From: CAZYWA01 sp964650975 [NCBI: uncultured bacterium]
Lineage (GTDB): Bacteria > JADJOY01
NCBI GenBank assembly: GCA_964650975.1
Contig: CAZYWA010000051.1
Span: 1-23,694 of the forward strand
DNA length: 23,694 bases
Direction: 5' to 3'
The translations under genes were made by a program, and so were the position numbers. Shown in pieces: positions 9,227-16,219 of the stretch; the stretch's first letter is position 1, and each line of letters begins with the position of its first letter. Below the pieces are notes generated by a model. It saw only the letters and a list, made by a program, of their open reading frames with translations. It searched no databases and was not told where the DNA came from.

Positions 9227-9462
9227 GGGATCGGTCACCTCGCGCCGAGCGCCCGAGTATGCCCACTCACCCGGCGTGCTGTCTGCGGGTTTGTCGGTCG
9301 AGTGGAATCGCGGGGCGCGGGCCGACACGCCTCGCGCGACGGAGGGCCGAGGGCCGTGCTCGGGGACGGCTCGGCCGGAGATCGTGCTCGATCCTGCGCT
9401 GGCCGAGCCTGCATTCGCCCGCGCGACTGGGGCCACGCATCTCGATCGTCCGAAGGGTGCGC

Positions 9463-9474
9463 GGGCTCGAGCCC
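9463..9474. promoter_or_regulatory. Perfect 12-bp palindrome upstream of the carboxylase operon
   Basis: GGGCTCGAGCCC reads identically on both strands. It lies 237 bases upstream of the carboxyltransferase start. In GC-rich DNA such a site can occur by chance, so a role as operator or RNA hairpin is only a possibility. Confidence 0.25.
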
Positions 9475-9535
9475 CCTTGCACAGCCCCCGGACGCCCGTC
9501 GCGCGAGGCGGCGCGATTGGGCCGGATCGCCGTCG

Positions 9536-9552
9536 GAGGGACGCGGTCCCTC
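9536..9552. promoter_or_regulatory. 17-bp dyad GAGGGAC-GCG-GTCCCTC
   Basis: Two perfect 7-base arms flank a 3-base centre. An alternative stem, GGACGCG (9539-9545) with CGCGTCC (9552-9558), overlaps it, so transcribed RNA could switch between two hairpins. It sits 310 bases upstream of the carboxyltransferase start. It could be an operator or part of a structured leader; neither is shown. Confidence 0.3.
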
Positions 9553-9681
9553 GCGTCCGCAACGGATGATCGTGATGGAACGCTGCGGCGGCGAAGGACC
9601 GCCGCCCGCCGGGTCGGCGATGTCGGGCGAGAGCGAGCGGGCACCGAGGGCAGGCTGCCCACCGGGCGGGAGCAAATTGCC

Positions 9682-9695
9682 TGACAGGTCTGTCA
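9682..9695. promoter_or_regulatory. Operator-like dyad TGACAG-GT-CTGTCA
   Basis: Two perfect 6-base arms around a 2-base centre form a compact symmetric site of the size bound by TetR- or GntR-type dimers. It lies in the less GC-rich half of the divergent region, 151 bases before the hydrolase start. On the minus strand it contains a perfect TTGACA (9696-9691), but no matching -10 lies 16-18 bases beyond. The binding protein is not encoded nearby. Confidence 0.4.
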
Positions 9696-9846
9696 ATCGT
9701 TGGACGCAATCGGCGACGTTGGCCGGAGCTGTGGCCTCAAGCAACGTGAATCATTTGGACTTCTCGACATCCGAGACAATTCGAACGTCGTCATTCGTGG
9801 GTATGGCCGATGCAATGTGGACATCCGAAACCGATCTGGTCTCGCG

Positions 9847-11442
9847 ATGTCAATTTCACGACAAATCCGTACCGTGCTCCTGGCCACGCTGCTCGCGGCT
9901 ACGTCGAGCGCCTGCCACCTGGCCCCCACCGCGACCCAGATCCCGATGCGCGACGGCAAGTCGCTGGCCGCCGACGTCTATCTCCCCAGCGCCGAAGGCC
10001 AGTGGCCGACGATCCTGATCCAGACGCCGTACGATCGCCGCGTGTACCAGGAAGCGCTGCCGCTCACCGCCGACAACTACGCGTTCGTGATCGTCGACAT
10101 GCGCGGCTACTTCGGCTCGGCGGGCGCCAGCAACCCCGCCGCCAAGCCCGGGCAGGACGGCTACGACTGCGTCGAGTGGATCGCGCAGCAGCCGTGGAGC
10201 GACGGGCACGTGGGCACCTGGGGCCCGTCGGCGCTGGGCGTGGTGCAGTTCCAGACCGCGAAGGAGCACCCGCCCCATTTGTTCGCGGCCGTGCCGCAGG
10301 TGGCCGGCTACATCACCACGTACAACAACTACTTCCCGGACGGGACGCTCCGCGAGGAGTACGTGGACGCGGTCAGCAACGGCCCGTCGAACGTCGGCAC
10401 CAACACGCTGCTCCAGCACCCAGTCAAGGATTCGTGGTGGAACAGCGTCGAGGCGACGTCGGACTACGGCTCGAGCCTCGGCGTTCCGATGCTGGTGGTG
10501 GGCGGCTGGTACGACCACCGCACCGACGACCTGCTCTCGTCCTACCAGAGCCTCGAGACCAAGAGCGCCACGGCGGTTCGCGGCGAGCATCGGCTGGTCA
10601 TGGGTCCGTGGCAGCACGAGCACGTCGACGAGGGCACCGCGGGCGCCGTGACCTACGCCGACGCCGCCGGCTTCGCCGAGACCGAGACGATGGAATTCTT
10701 CGACTATTACCTGCGCGGCGTCGGCACCGGCCCGTCGGGGAATCGCGTGAAGTGGTACGACATGGGCCTGCAAGCGTGGCGCGAGAGCCCCGACTGGCCG
10801 CCCGCGGGCACCGCGAACCGCAGCTACTACATGACGGCGAACGGCACGCTCGACACCGCCGCGCCCGCCAGCAGCAGCACGGCCAGCGTCCTTCCCTACG
10901 ATCCGCAGAACCCGTCCCCCACCATCGGCGGCTCCAACTTCCAGGAAGACGCCATGCCAAGCGGCCCGCAGGACCAAGCGCCGGTCGAGAGCCGCTCCGA
11001 CGCGCTCACCTTCACCACGCCGGTCCTCACCCAGGATGTGACGCTGGCGGGCAAGCCGTTCGTGAAGGCGTGGGCCGCGTCGGACCACACCGACACCGAC
11101 TTCATGGTGCGGCTCACCGACGTCGCCCCGGACGGCACGTCGATGCTGGTCGTCGATGGCGCGCGCACCGGCCGCTTCTGGAACGGCGTCAGCCAGCAGC
11201 AGCTCTTGACCCCGGGAACCGTGTACTCGTTCCAGATCGACATGCCGACCACCGCCATCACCTTCAAGGCCGGCCACCAGATCCGCGTGGTGGTGACCTC
11301 GTCGAATTACCCGCGCTACTACGCGAACCGCAACGACGGCGGCACCCTCTACGATCCCAACGCCGCTTATTCCGTGGCGCAAAACCAGATCTTCCACGAC
11401 GCCGCGCACCCGTCCCAGCTGGTGCTGCCCGTGCTGCCCTGA
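9847..11442 (+). CDS. CocE/NonD family (peptidase S15-like) hydrolase lipoprotein
   Basis: This 531-residue alpha/beta-hydrolase belongs to the X-Pro dipeptidyl-peptidase/cocaine esterase group. The N-terminus MSISRQIRTVLLATLLAATS runs into SAC with Cys23, a likely lipoprotein signal. The catalytic set is visible: Ser128 in GTWGPSALG (G-x-S-x-x-G nucleophile elbow), Asp223 in GGWYDHR, and His257 in GPWQHEH. The C-terminal about 200 residues form the jelly-roll domain of the family (TLAGKPFVKAWAAS, GTVYSFQIDMP, GHQIRVVVTSSNYPRY). Length is close to the usual 550-600. The first in-frame ATG is 9847; ribosome-binding sequence there is weak, and the frame is open upstream to about 9700 without signal-like sequence. 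It is preceded by the divergent control region and followed by a strong GC hairpin, so it is probably transcribed alone. It likely cleaves an ester, amide or N-acyl bond in the periplasm; the substrate is unknown. Confidence 0.9.
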   Translation: MSISRQIRTVLLATLLAATSSACHLAPTATQIPMRDGKSLAADVYLPSAEGQWPTILIQTPYDRRVYQEALPLTADNYAFVIVDMRGYFGSAGASNPAAKPGQDGYDCVEWIAQQPWSDGHVGTWGPSALGVVQFQTAKEHPPHLFAAVPQVAGYITTYNNYFPDGTLREEYVDAVSNGPSNVGTNTLLQHPVKDSWWNSVEATSDYGSSLGVPMLVVGGWYDHRTDDLLSSYQSLETKSATAVRGEHRLVMGPWQHEHVDEGTAGAVTYADAAGFAETETMEFFDYYLRGVGTGPSGNRVKWYDMGLQAWRESPDWPPAGTANRSYYMTANGTLDTAAPASSSTASVLPYDPQNPSPTIGGSNFQEDAMPSGPQDQAPVESRSDALTFTTPVLTQDVTLAGKPFVKAWAASDHTDTDFMVRLTDVAPDGTSMLVVDGARTGRFWNGVSQQQLLTPGTVYSFQIDMPTTAITFKAGHQIRVVVTSSNYPRYYANRNDGGTLYDPNAAYSVAQNQIFHDAAHPSQLVLPVLP

Positions 11443-11471
11443 TCGCGACCGCCGCACGATCGGCCGTCGTT

Positions 11472-11505
11472 GGGAGGGCCGCGCTCCCGCGCGGCCGCGC
11501 CTCCC
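11472..11505 (+). terminator. GC-rich hairpin downstream of the hydrolase gene
   Basis: GGGAGG (11472-11477) and GCCGCGC (11478-11484) pair with GCGCGGC (11489-11495) and CCTCCC (11500-11505) around a TCCC loop, leaving a CGCG bulge. It begins 29 bases after the hydrolase stop. No T-run follows, so it is at best a non-canonical terminator or an RNA-stabilising stem. Confidence 0.45.
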
Positions 11506-11538
11506 TGATCAGTGGTCAAGCACGCGTAGCCTCCTTGC

Positions 11539-11559
11539 ACCGGCCGGAGACCGGCCGGT
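11539..11559 (+). promoter_or_regulatory. 9-bp perfect hairpin just upstream of the TPR gene
   Basis: ACCGGCCGG, loop AGA, CCGGCCGGT form a perfect 9-base stem ending 15 bases before ATG 11575. Each arm contains the self-complementary CCGGCCGG, so the DNA also has a tandem palindrome. The placement could hinder ribosome entry or act as the end of the preceding transcript. No function is shown. Confidence 0.35.
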
Positions 11560-11574
11560 AGGCTCGATGGACCC

Positions 11575-12576
11575 ATGGGCGAACAGGCACCTCGTCTCAA
11601 GCCGATCGGCAACACCGCGCTGGCGCGGCTCAATCTGGGCAAAGCGCTGCTCCAGAAAGGTCGCCACGGCCAGGCACTGCTCGAGTTCGACGCCGCGATC
11701 CGCGAGAACCCCGAGCTCGCCGAAGCACACCTCGGCAAAGGCCTGATCCTCGCCCGCCGCGCCGAATTCACCGCCGCCCTGCCCTGCCTGCGTCGCGCGC
11801 TCGAGCTCGACCCCGCGCTCGCGACCTCGTGGCTGGTGATCGCGCACGTGCAGATGGAGCTCGGCGAGTGGGACGCGGCGCTCAACGCGACCGATCGCGC
11901 CATCGAGATCGGCGAGAACCCGCCCAAGCGCGCCGCCGCGGAAGAGACCAAGGAAGAAGAGCCCCGCGCCTCCGACGACAAGCGCGACAAGGCCTACATG
12001 GTGAAGGGCACCGTGCTCACCCACCTGGGCCGCGAGCGCGACGCCATCGCCGCCTTCGAATCGGCGCTGCGCCACAACCCGAACCTGATCCAGGCGCGCC
12101 TCAAGCTGGCGCACCTCCTGGTCTCGCAAGGCGAGGAAGACCGCGCCGTCGAGCAGGTCACGATCGCGCAGCGGCTCAACCCGCTCAACTACCAGAGCCG
12201 TGTCTCGGTGGGCGACATCTTGCGGCTGCGCGGCCGCCGCGACGACGCCATCCGCGAGTACAAGGCCGCCGCCGAGCTGGCGCCCAAGCAGCCGCAGCCG
12301 TGGATCAAGCTGGGCGAGATCTACGCCGAGATGCAGCTTCCCACCGAGGCCGCGTTCGCGTTCCGCACCGCGCTCAAGCTCGACCCCAAGCAAGCCAAGG
12401 CGCTGGTCGAGCTGGGCCGCATCCTGCTCGACGGCGGCAGCGTCACCGAAGCCCGCGAGATGCTGCGCGCCGCGGTCGAGATCGACAGCCGCTATCCCGA
12501 AGCCACCGAGCTCTTCGAGCGCATCGAGCGCATCTTCGGCGCCCCGCCGGCCGGCGCCCCCGCCCCCACCCCCTGA
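11575..12576 (+). CDS. Tetratricopeptide repeat protein
   Basis: This 333-residue protein is made almost wholly of 34-residue TPR helical pairs, recognised by recurring G-A-A-P spacing: ARLNLGKALLQKGRHGQALL, AHLGKGLILARRAEFTAALP, SWLVIAHVQMELGEWDAAL, AYMVKGTVLTHLGRERDAI, ARLKLAHLLVSQGEEDRAV, WIKLGEIYAEMQLPTEAAF and ALVELGRILLDGGSVTEAR. About seven or eight repeats are present. A charged insert rich in Glu, Lys and Asp at about residues 113-137 interrupts the array between repeats three and four. No signal peptide, membrane span or enzymatic domain is visible, so it is a cytoplasmic scaffold of unknown partner. The last about ten residues are Pro/Ala-rich. ATG 11575 has only a weak AGG 12 bases upstream, directly after a strong hairpin. 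Flanking genes seem unrelated in function. Confidence 0.88.
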   Translation: MGEQAPRLKPIGNTALARLNLGKALLQKGRHGQALLEFDAAIRENPELAEAHLGKGLILARRAEFTAALPCLRRALELDPALATSWLVIAHVQMELGEWDAALNATDRAIEIGENPPKRAAAEETKEEEPRASDDKRDKAYMVKGTVLTHLGRERDAIAAFESALRHNPNLIQARLKLAHLLVSQGEEDRAVEQVTIAQRLNPLNYQSRVSVGDILRLRGRRDDAIREYKAAAELAPKQPQPWIKLGEIYAEMQLPTEAAFAFRTALKLDPKQAKALVELGRILLDGGSVTEAREMLRAAVEIDSRYPEATELFERIERIFGAPPAGAPAPTP

Positions 12577-12760
12577 TCCGCGTCGAACCGCCGGCCCCAT
12601 CGGACCGCCGCCCATGCCCGCCGTGCTCGTCTCGAGCCGGCTCTTCGCCCCCTCGAGGCAAAAGGGGCGCTTTTTGCGCTGGATTCGCGCCGGCAGACAG
12701 CGATTCGCAATCGACTTGTCTCATTTTTCGCAGGCACATCGTATCTTTTTTGGAAGGCTC

Positions 12761-12796
12761 CTTGTTGCAATTTCGACAAGCTGTTTGTTTCAATTC
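12761..12796. promoter_or_regulatory. AT-rich control region: dyad and direct repeats before the reductase gene
   Basis: Bases about 12715-12800 are much richer in A+T than their surroundings. CTTGTTGCAATTTCGACAAG (12761-12780) is an imperfect dyad, with 8 of 10 positions symmetric. Its core TTGTTGCAATTT (12762-12773) recurs as TTGTTTCAATTC (12785-12796), 10 of 12 identical and 23 bases apart, about two helical turns. This arrangement suits a pair of repressor or activator sites 40-75 bases before ATG 12836. A TTGTCT at 12716 could be a -35 element, but no good -10 is seen. Confidence 0.4.
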
Positions 12797-12835
12797 TTGC
12801 CAGCCGGCTCGGACCGGCCAGGAGGGATCCATCCC

Positions 12836-13483
12836 ATGTCGAAGGTCTACGTTCGAAGCTTCGCGATCTCCCTCGACGGCTACGGCGCCGGGCCGAACCA
12901 GGACCTCGCGAATCCGCTCGGCGTCACTGGCCCGGAGCTGATGGAGTGGTTCTTCCACACCCGCATGTGGCGGACGATGCAGGGCCAGGGCGACGGCGAG
13001 TCGGGCGTCGACAACGGGATCGCCGAGCAAGGGTTCACCGGGATCGGCGCCTGGATCCTGGGCCGCAACATGTTCGGTCCGGTGCGCGGATCCTGGCCGG
13101 ACGAGAGCTGGAAAGGCTGGTGGGGCGACGAGCCCCCGTATCACACGAAGGTCTTCGTGCTCACCCACCACCCGCGGGCACCGCTCACGATGGCGGGCGG
13201 CACCGAGTTCCACTTCGTCACCGAAGGCATTCACGCTGCCCTCGAGCAGGCGAAAGTGGCCGCGGGCGACCGGGACGTCCGCATCGGTGGCGGCGTCTCG
13301 ACCGTCCGCAAGTATCTGCAAGCCCGCCTCATCGACGAGCTGCACCTCGCCCTCCGTCCCGTGCTCTTAGGCACCGGCGAGAACCTCTGGACCGGCCTCG
13401 ACGCGCGCGCCCTCGGCTACGAATGCGTCAGGCACGTCGCCGGCGAACGCGCGACCCACGTGTTCCTGCGCAAGCGCCAGTGA
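12836..13483 (+). CDS. RibD C-terminal/dihydrofolate reductase-like oxidoreductase
   Basis: This 215-residue protein belongs to the RibD-C family (PF01872), which shares the DHFR fold and binds NADPH. Landmarks are the start VYVRSFAISLDGYGAG, the GAWILGRNMFGPVRGSW helix and strand, KVFVLTHHPR, and the nucleotide-loop region RIGGGVSTVRKYLQARLIDE followed by LHLALRPVLLGTGENLWTGL. Single-domain members are common, are not true folate enzymes, and mostly have no known substrate. The start ATG 12836 has a strong AGGAGG at 12820-12825. The frame is open further upstream but is a shadow of the TPR gene and the AT-rich intergenic region. The gene has its own AT-rich upstream region with repeats, so it is probably a separately regulated unit. 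It is followed by 206 bases in which I see no gene. Confidence 0.9.
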   Translation: MSKVYVRSFAISLDGYGAGPNQDLANPLGVTGPELMEWFFHTRMWRTMQGQGDGESGVDNGIAEQGFTGIGAWILGRNMFGPVRGSWPDESWKGWWGDEPPYHTKVFVLTHHPRAPLTMAGGTEFHFVTEGIHAALEQAKVAAGDRDVRIGGGVSTVRKYLQARLIDELHLALRPVLLGTGENLWTGLDARALGYECVRHVAGERATHVFLRKRQ

Positions 13484-13689
13484 CTCGCGAGCCGGGGTGA
13501 CCGAAGCCGATCGCGCGATCGGGCTGCATAAGACGCCTTTCCTCGCCCGCGTTCCGCGGATCGCCAAAGCACATCCCACCGTTGCGCCCGGTCGCCCTTC
13601 CGGCAAGAATCGCCTCTCCGAGGGCGAGGAAGTCGACGATCCCGAGACCAAGTGGTTCCAAACGAGCTTGCATTCATCTCAAGGCAATC

Positions 13690-14238
13690 ATGCGCAAGAT
13701 TTTCACCGTGACGGGATCGGAGGAGCACGAGCTCGACTACGGACTCGTGTACGAGCATCAAGTGCACCCGACTTGGCAGCGGATTGTCACCAGTGACTCG
13801 ACCATCGATCATCGGGTACTAAAGGAATTGCTACGCGCCCTCGGTGAGAAGGTGATCCTGCTTTACATCCTCCATACCCCAAGAGGCGAGCAGGATCCCG
13901 GCAGATACGAATCAGAAGTCATCTCCCAAGCAGAGGCTCAGTCCTTCATCGATCGATTTGCAGCTTACCTTCACGGCGACGCGCGGTTCGATATCTGGTT
14001 CCACGGTCAGGAAACGAACGCCACCATTGTCCTCGATCGTCACGATCTGATCTACTGTTATGGTCTAATGGCTATTTTTACGAGTGTTCTCGTGTCGCGC
14101 GGCTATTCGAGTGGCAAACCTCTCGTGCCGTTTCCACATTCGCACCACTATCGCCCAGAATTTGACAGGGATGGAAGAGACGTACTGTCGGCCATGCGTT
14201 GGAAACGAAGCAACCTGAGGCCGGAGGACGAGCAATGA
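13690..14238 (+). CDS. Unrecognised 182-residue protein in a lower-GC stretch
   Basis: I do not recognise this protein. It starts MRKIFTVTGSEEHELDYG and is soluble-looking, with mixed alpha/beta pattern and no signal peptide or membrane segment. Visible pieces are LLRALGEKVILLYILHTPRG, a helix with SQAEAQSFIDRFAAYL, FDIWFHGQETNATIVLDRHDLIYCYG, and a C-terminal His-rich loop PFPHSHHYRPEFD. ATG 13690 has AAGG at 13681-13684 upstream; the frame is open back to about 13582 without a better start. The coding sequence is visibly lower in GC than its neighbours and uses A/T-ending codons (cta, gat, gaa, ata) that they avoid, a sign of recent acquisition. It stands alone: 206 bases from the reductase gene and about 108 from the next gene. 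It could be an immunity-type or accessory protein, but nothing in the sequence proves that. Confidence 0.72.
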   Translation: MRKIFTVTGSEEHELDYGLVYEHQVHPTWQRIVTSDSTIDHRVLKELLRALGEKVILLYILHTPRGEQDPGRYESEVISQAEAQSFIDRFAAYLHGDARFDIWFHGQETNATIVLDRHDLIYCYGLMAIFTSVLVSRGYSSGKPLVPFPHSHHYRPEFDRDGRDVLSAMRWKRSNLRPEDEQ

Positions 14239-14346
14239 TCACGCAAACGGAACGCCGCGCTAGCCGGGACGCCGGGTGACTCTCGTGGTTGAGCACATCG
14301 TCGTCAGGCGCCGCAGGCGCGCTTTGCGTCGAGCAACGGATCTGGC

Positions 14347-14763
14347 GTGATCTGGTTAGCTGCAATCTGGAACATCGCGCTGGCGCTCGTGGCGATCCCG
14401 CAGGCCGCTGGTGTCTCGATCGCATTCGTTTGGCTCTTTGCTCTTGCACGGATGAGCGTGCTCATCCCCGGCGTAACGCTCGTCGCAATCGGCCTTGGCG
14501 TCCAACGGCGTCGGTCAGCGGCCGCAGGCTCGGCCTGGCCGGTCATCAGAGCGTTGACGACGGCTCTTAACGTCGCCCTCGGAGCGTGCTGGCTGTTCTT
14601 CTTTCTCGACGAGACCTTTTGGGCGCATCTGGACCGTTTCGGAGCCTGCTGCTTCTACATCGGTGCTGCCATCGCCGCTGTCGGTGCCTTGGAGAAGCTT
14701 GCGCCTGGATCTGCCGCTCAACTCGGCGCCGCGGCGGACGCGCCAACAGCGGCGCGCCACTGA
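14347..14763 (+). CDS. Small integral membrane protein, function unknown
   Basis: This 138-residue protein has about four hydrophobic helices: roughly residues 2-21 (IWLAAIWNIALALVAIP) and 24-52, then 66-86 (ALTTALNVALGACWLFFFL), and 98-116 (GACCFYIGAAIAAVGAL), separated by a basic loop QRRRSAAAG. The tail is Ala-rich and short. I do not recognise a family, although small four-helix proteins of the DoxX or DUF-type membrane groups have a similar plan. GTG 14347 is the likely start, with a weak GGAT upstream; no ATG comes before the first helix. It ends 34 bases before the next gene, so the two may be co-transcribed. Position inside the cytoplasmic membrane is inferred from the helices only. 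Confidence 0.62.
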   Translation: MIWLAAIWNIALALVAIPQAAGVSIAFVWLFALARMSVLIPGVTLVAIGLGVQRRRSAAAGSAWPVIRALTTALNVALGACWLFFFLDETFWAHLDRFGACCFYIGAAIAAVGALEKLAPGSAAQLGAAADAPTAARH

Positions 14764-14797
14764 GCTTTGCATTGGGTCGCGATTTTGGGGGAACACC

Positions 14798-15256
14798 ATG
14801 GCCAAGGATCCGGACTTCGACGTTGGTGCAGCGCATCGGTACTTCGCGGCCCATTGCTTCAACACCGCCTGGACGCTGATCGAGAAGCCCGATCGCTCTC
14901 CCGAGGACGACCGTCTCATGGTTGCCCTCAATCAGGCGTCCATTTACCACTGGCTGCAACGCTCGGATTGCGACAATCGCCGGCTCTCGATCGGCTATTG
15001 GCAAGCCTCGCGGATACACGCGCTGCTTCTCAACGCGGGTGAGGCGCAGCGCTACGCGGCGCTGTGTCTGGCTCTCAGCCACGAGCTCGAGCCGTTCTAT
15101 CTCGGCTACGCTCACGAGGCTGCGGCTCGCGCCGCGCGGATCGCGGGCGACTTGAATCGCGCGGCGGATCACAAGGCACGGGCGGACGTTCTGGCGCGCG
15201 CCGTGTCGAAGAAGGAAGACCGGGAGTTGCTGCTCGCGGACCTGGCAGCGCTGTAG
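14798..15256 (+). CDS. Conserved helical protein of unknown function
   Basis: This 152-residue protein is all-helical, beginning MAKDPDFDVGAAHRYFAAHC. It has helices with TPR-like spacing: MVALNQASIYHWLQR, LSIGYWQASRIHALLLNAGE, RYAALCLALSHELEPFYLGY, AHEAAARAARIAGDLNRAAD, and a final LLLADLAAL. I recall similar short proteins being found widely in soil bacteria beside VOC and DUF1801 genes, but none has a known function to my knowledge. ATG 14798 has GGGGGA upstream (14787-14792), and the longer frame upstream overlaps the membrane-protein gene. It ends 20 bases before the VOC gene, so these two are probably one unit. No catalytic motif, signal peptide or membrane segment is visible. Confidence 0.8.
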   Translation: MAKDPDFDVGAAHRYFAAHCFNTAWTLIEKPDRSPEDDRLMVALNQASIYHWLQRSDCDNRRLSIGYWQASRIHALLLNAGEAQRYAALCLALSHELEPFYLGYAHEAAARAARIAGDLNRAADHKARADVLARAVSKKEDRELLLADLAAL

Positions 15257-15276
15257 CCGGCAGCCCGGGGGATGCC

Positions 15277-15738
15277 ATGAAACGCACTTGGACGATCATC
15301 GGGGTGCGCGATGTGCCGCGTAGCTTCGAATGGTACCAGTCCCTTTTCGGGCAGCCCGCGACGGGTCCGGCGCATCCCTACTTCGGTCAGATCCTCGACG
15401 CGGACGGGACGGTATTGCTCTGCCTTCACGAGTGGGGAGCCCACGAACATCCGTCCTTGACGAGCCCGGAGAACGGGACGGCCGGGAATGGACTGCTGCT
15501 CTTCTTCCGCGTCGACGACTTCGAGAAGGCACTGAAAAGGGCACGCGCGCTGGTCGCGCGGCTCGAAGAGCATCCTCACGTGAACCCCAGCACGGGCACG
15601 AAAGAGTTCTCGCTGCGAGATCCGGACGGCTACTATGTGACGCTCAGTGCGCTCGAAAGCCGAACGAGCCGTAACACCCGACCGCGGCCTCCAGGCAAGG
15701 GCAAGCGAGCGCCAGCACATTCGGGCCGCGGCGGGTGA
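15277..15738 (+). CDS. VOC family (glyoxalase/bleomycin-resistance-like) protein
   Basis: This 153-residue protein has the two beta-alpha-beta-beta-beta units of the vicinal oxygen chelate fold. The first runs from RTWTIIGVRDVPRSFEWYQS, with the typical RSxxWYxxLF helix, to GTVLLCLHEWG. The second runs from GLLLFFRVDDFEKALKRARA to the closing signature KEFSLRDPDGYYVTLS. Family members include glyoxalases, dioxygenases and antibiotic-binding proteins; without a clear pair of metal ligands the activity cannot be chosen. The last about 30 residues are Arg/Pro/Gly-rich and probably disordered. ATG 15277 follows CCGGGGGATGCC, where GGGGGA serves as ribosome site. The gene lies between the helical protein and the DUF1801 gene, with 20 and 40 bases between. 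Confidence 0.88.
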   Translation: MKRTWTIIGVRDVPRSFEWYQSLFGQPATGPAHPYFGQILDADGTVLLCLHEWGAHEHPSLTSPENGTAGNGLLLFFRVDDFEKALKRARALVARLEEHPHVNPSTGTKEFSLRDPDGYYVTLSALESRTSRNTRPRPPGKGKRAPAHSGRGG

Positions 15739-15778
15739 GCGCGGCGGTTGGGCATCACCACAAGCTGGAGAATGAACC

Positions 15779-16204
15779 GTGGCAACAAGACCAAAGAAGA
15801 GTGGTCCGGCGAAGCCAGACGCCGAAGGCGCGGTCCCAGCAGGTAACGCGGGGGATTGGCGCGAGGAGACCCTGGCCCGCATGCGGGCGCTGATCCTGGA
15901 GGCCGATCCCGAGATGATCGAGGAGCGAAAATGGAGGAAGGCGTCGAATGCGATGGCGGGGGTCCCGGTCTGGTCGCACCATGGGATCGTCTGCACCGGG
16001 GAGACCTACGCGAAGGTCGTGAAGCTCACGTTCGCGCGGGGGGCCAGCCTCCCGGACCCTCGGCACCTCTTCAATTCCAGCTTGGAAGGCAACACCCGAC
16101 GGGCGATCGACATCCACGAGGGCGAAAAGGTCGACGCGAACGCGTTCAAGGCGCTGGTGAAGGCCGCCGTGGCCGAGAATGGCGCGTCGGCGAAGAAACG
16201 GTAA
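15779..16204 (+). CDS. DUF1801 domain protein
   Basis: This 141-residue protein has the DUF1801 (YdhG-like) pattern almost in full after a 25-residue basic leader: DWREETLARMRALILEADPE, EERKWRKASNAMAGVPVWSH, GIVCTGETYAKVVKLTFARG, then LPDPRHLFNSSLEGNTRRAI and DIHEGEKVDANAFKALVKA. Members of this family are small cytoplasmic proteins; one Bacillus member has been reported as a frataxin-like iron chaperone, but most are uncharacterised. The start is GTG 15779 with GGAG 8 bases upstream. It ends 15 bases from the convergent stop of the glycosyltransferase-methyltransferase gene, with no visible terminator between them. Confidence 0.9.
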   Translation: MATRPKKSGPAKPDAEGAVPAGNAGDWREETLARMRALILEADPEMIEERKWRKASNAMAGVPVWSHHGIVCTGETYAKVVKLTFARGASLPDPRHLFNSSLEGNTRRAIDIHEGEKVDANAFKALVKAAVAENGASAKKR

Positions 16205-16219
16205 CGAGGACGGCGCGCC

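Larger units (their letters stand above)
9227..9846. other. 620-base divergent intergenic region with several dyads, no gene recognised
   Basis: This region separates the carboxylase operon (leftward) from the CocE-type hydrolase gene (rightward). Frames are open through it only because GC is high, and their products are Arg/Pro/Ser-rich. It holds a perfect 12-base palindrome GGGCTCGAGCCC at 9463-9474, the dyad GAGGGAC-GCG-GTCCCTC at 9536-9552 (overlapped by a stem GGACGCG/CGCGTCC), a stem GCGGCGG/CCGCCGC at 9585-9605, and TGACAG-GT-CTGTCA at 9682-9695. The half nearest the hydrolase (about 9670-9846) is less GC-rich and looks like the promoter side. It carries GACATCCGA twice, at 9766-9774 and 9820-9828, 54 bases apart. 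No convincing -10/-35 pair was found for either direction. Confidence 0.7.

Noticed and set aside
7557-9266. N-terminal extension of the biotin carboxylase frame
   Set aside because: It overlaps the whole carboxyltransferase gene in another frame; the TGATG junction at 7556 gives the real start.
9674-9700. TTGACA on the minus strand as -35 of the carboxylase operon
   Set aside because: No -10-like sequence lies 16-18 bases beyond; the hexamer is explained by the dyad at 9682-9695.
9227-9709. N-terminal extension of the carboxyltransferase frame
   Set aside because: The extension is Arg/Pro/Ala-rich low-complexity sequence, while MSSPTTLK at 9226 has a good AGGTGA.
7559-10018. Open frame of 819 codons on the plus strand
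   Set aside because: It mirrors the carboxyltransferase gene and runs through the intergenic region; composition is that of an antisense shadow.
9856-11457. Open frame of 533 codons on the minus strand
   Set aside because: It is opposite the CocE-type hydrolase with its full catalytic set, and its product is Arg/Val/Gly-rich without motifs.
13771-13786. TTGGCAGCGGATTGTC as a sigma-54 promoter
   Set aside because: Spacing and the -12 element do not fit the consensus and it is inside a coding sequence.
13497-13796. Open frame of 99 codons between the reductase and the lower-GC gene
   Set aside because: It has no ribosome site and no domain, and its second half overlaps the better-supported gene from 13690 in another frame.
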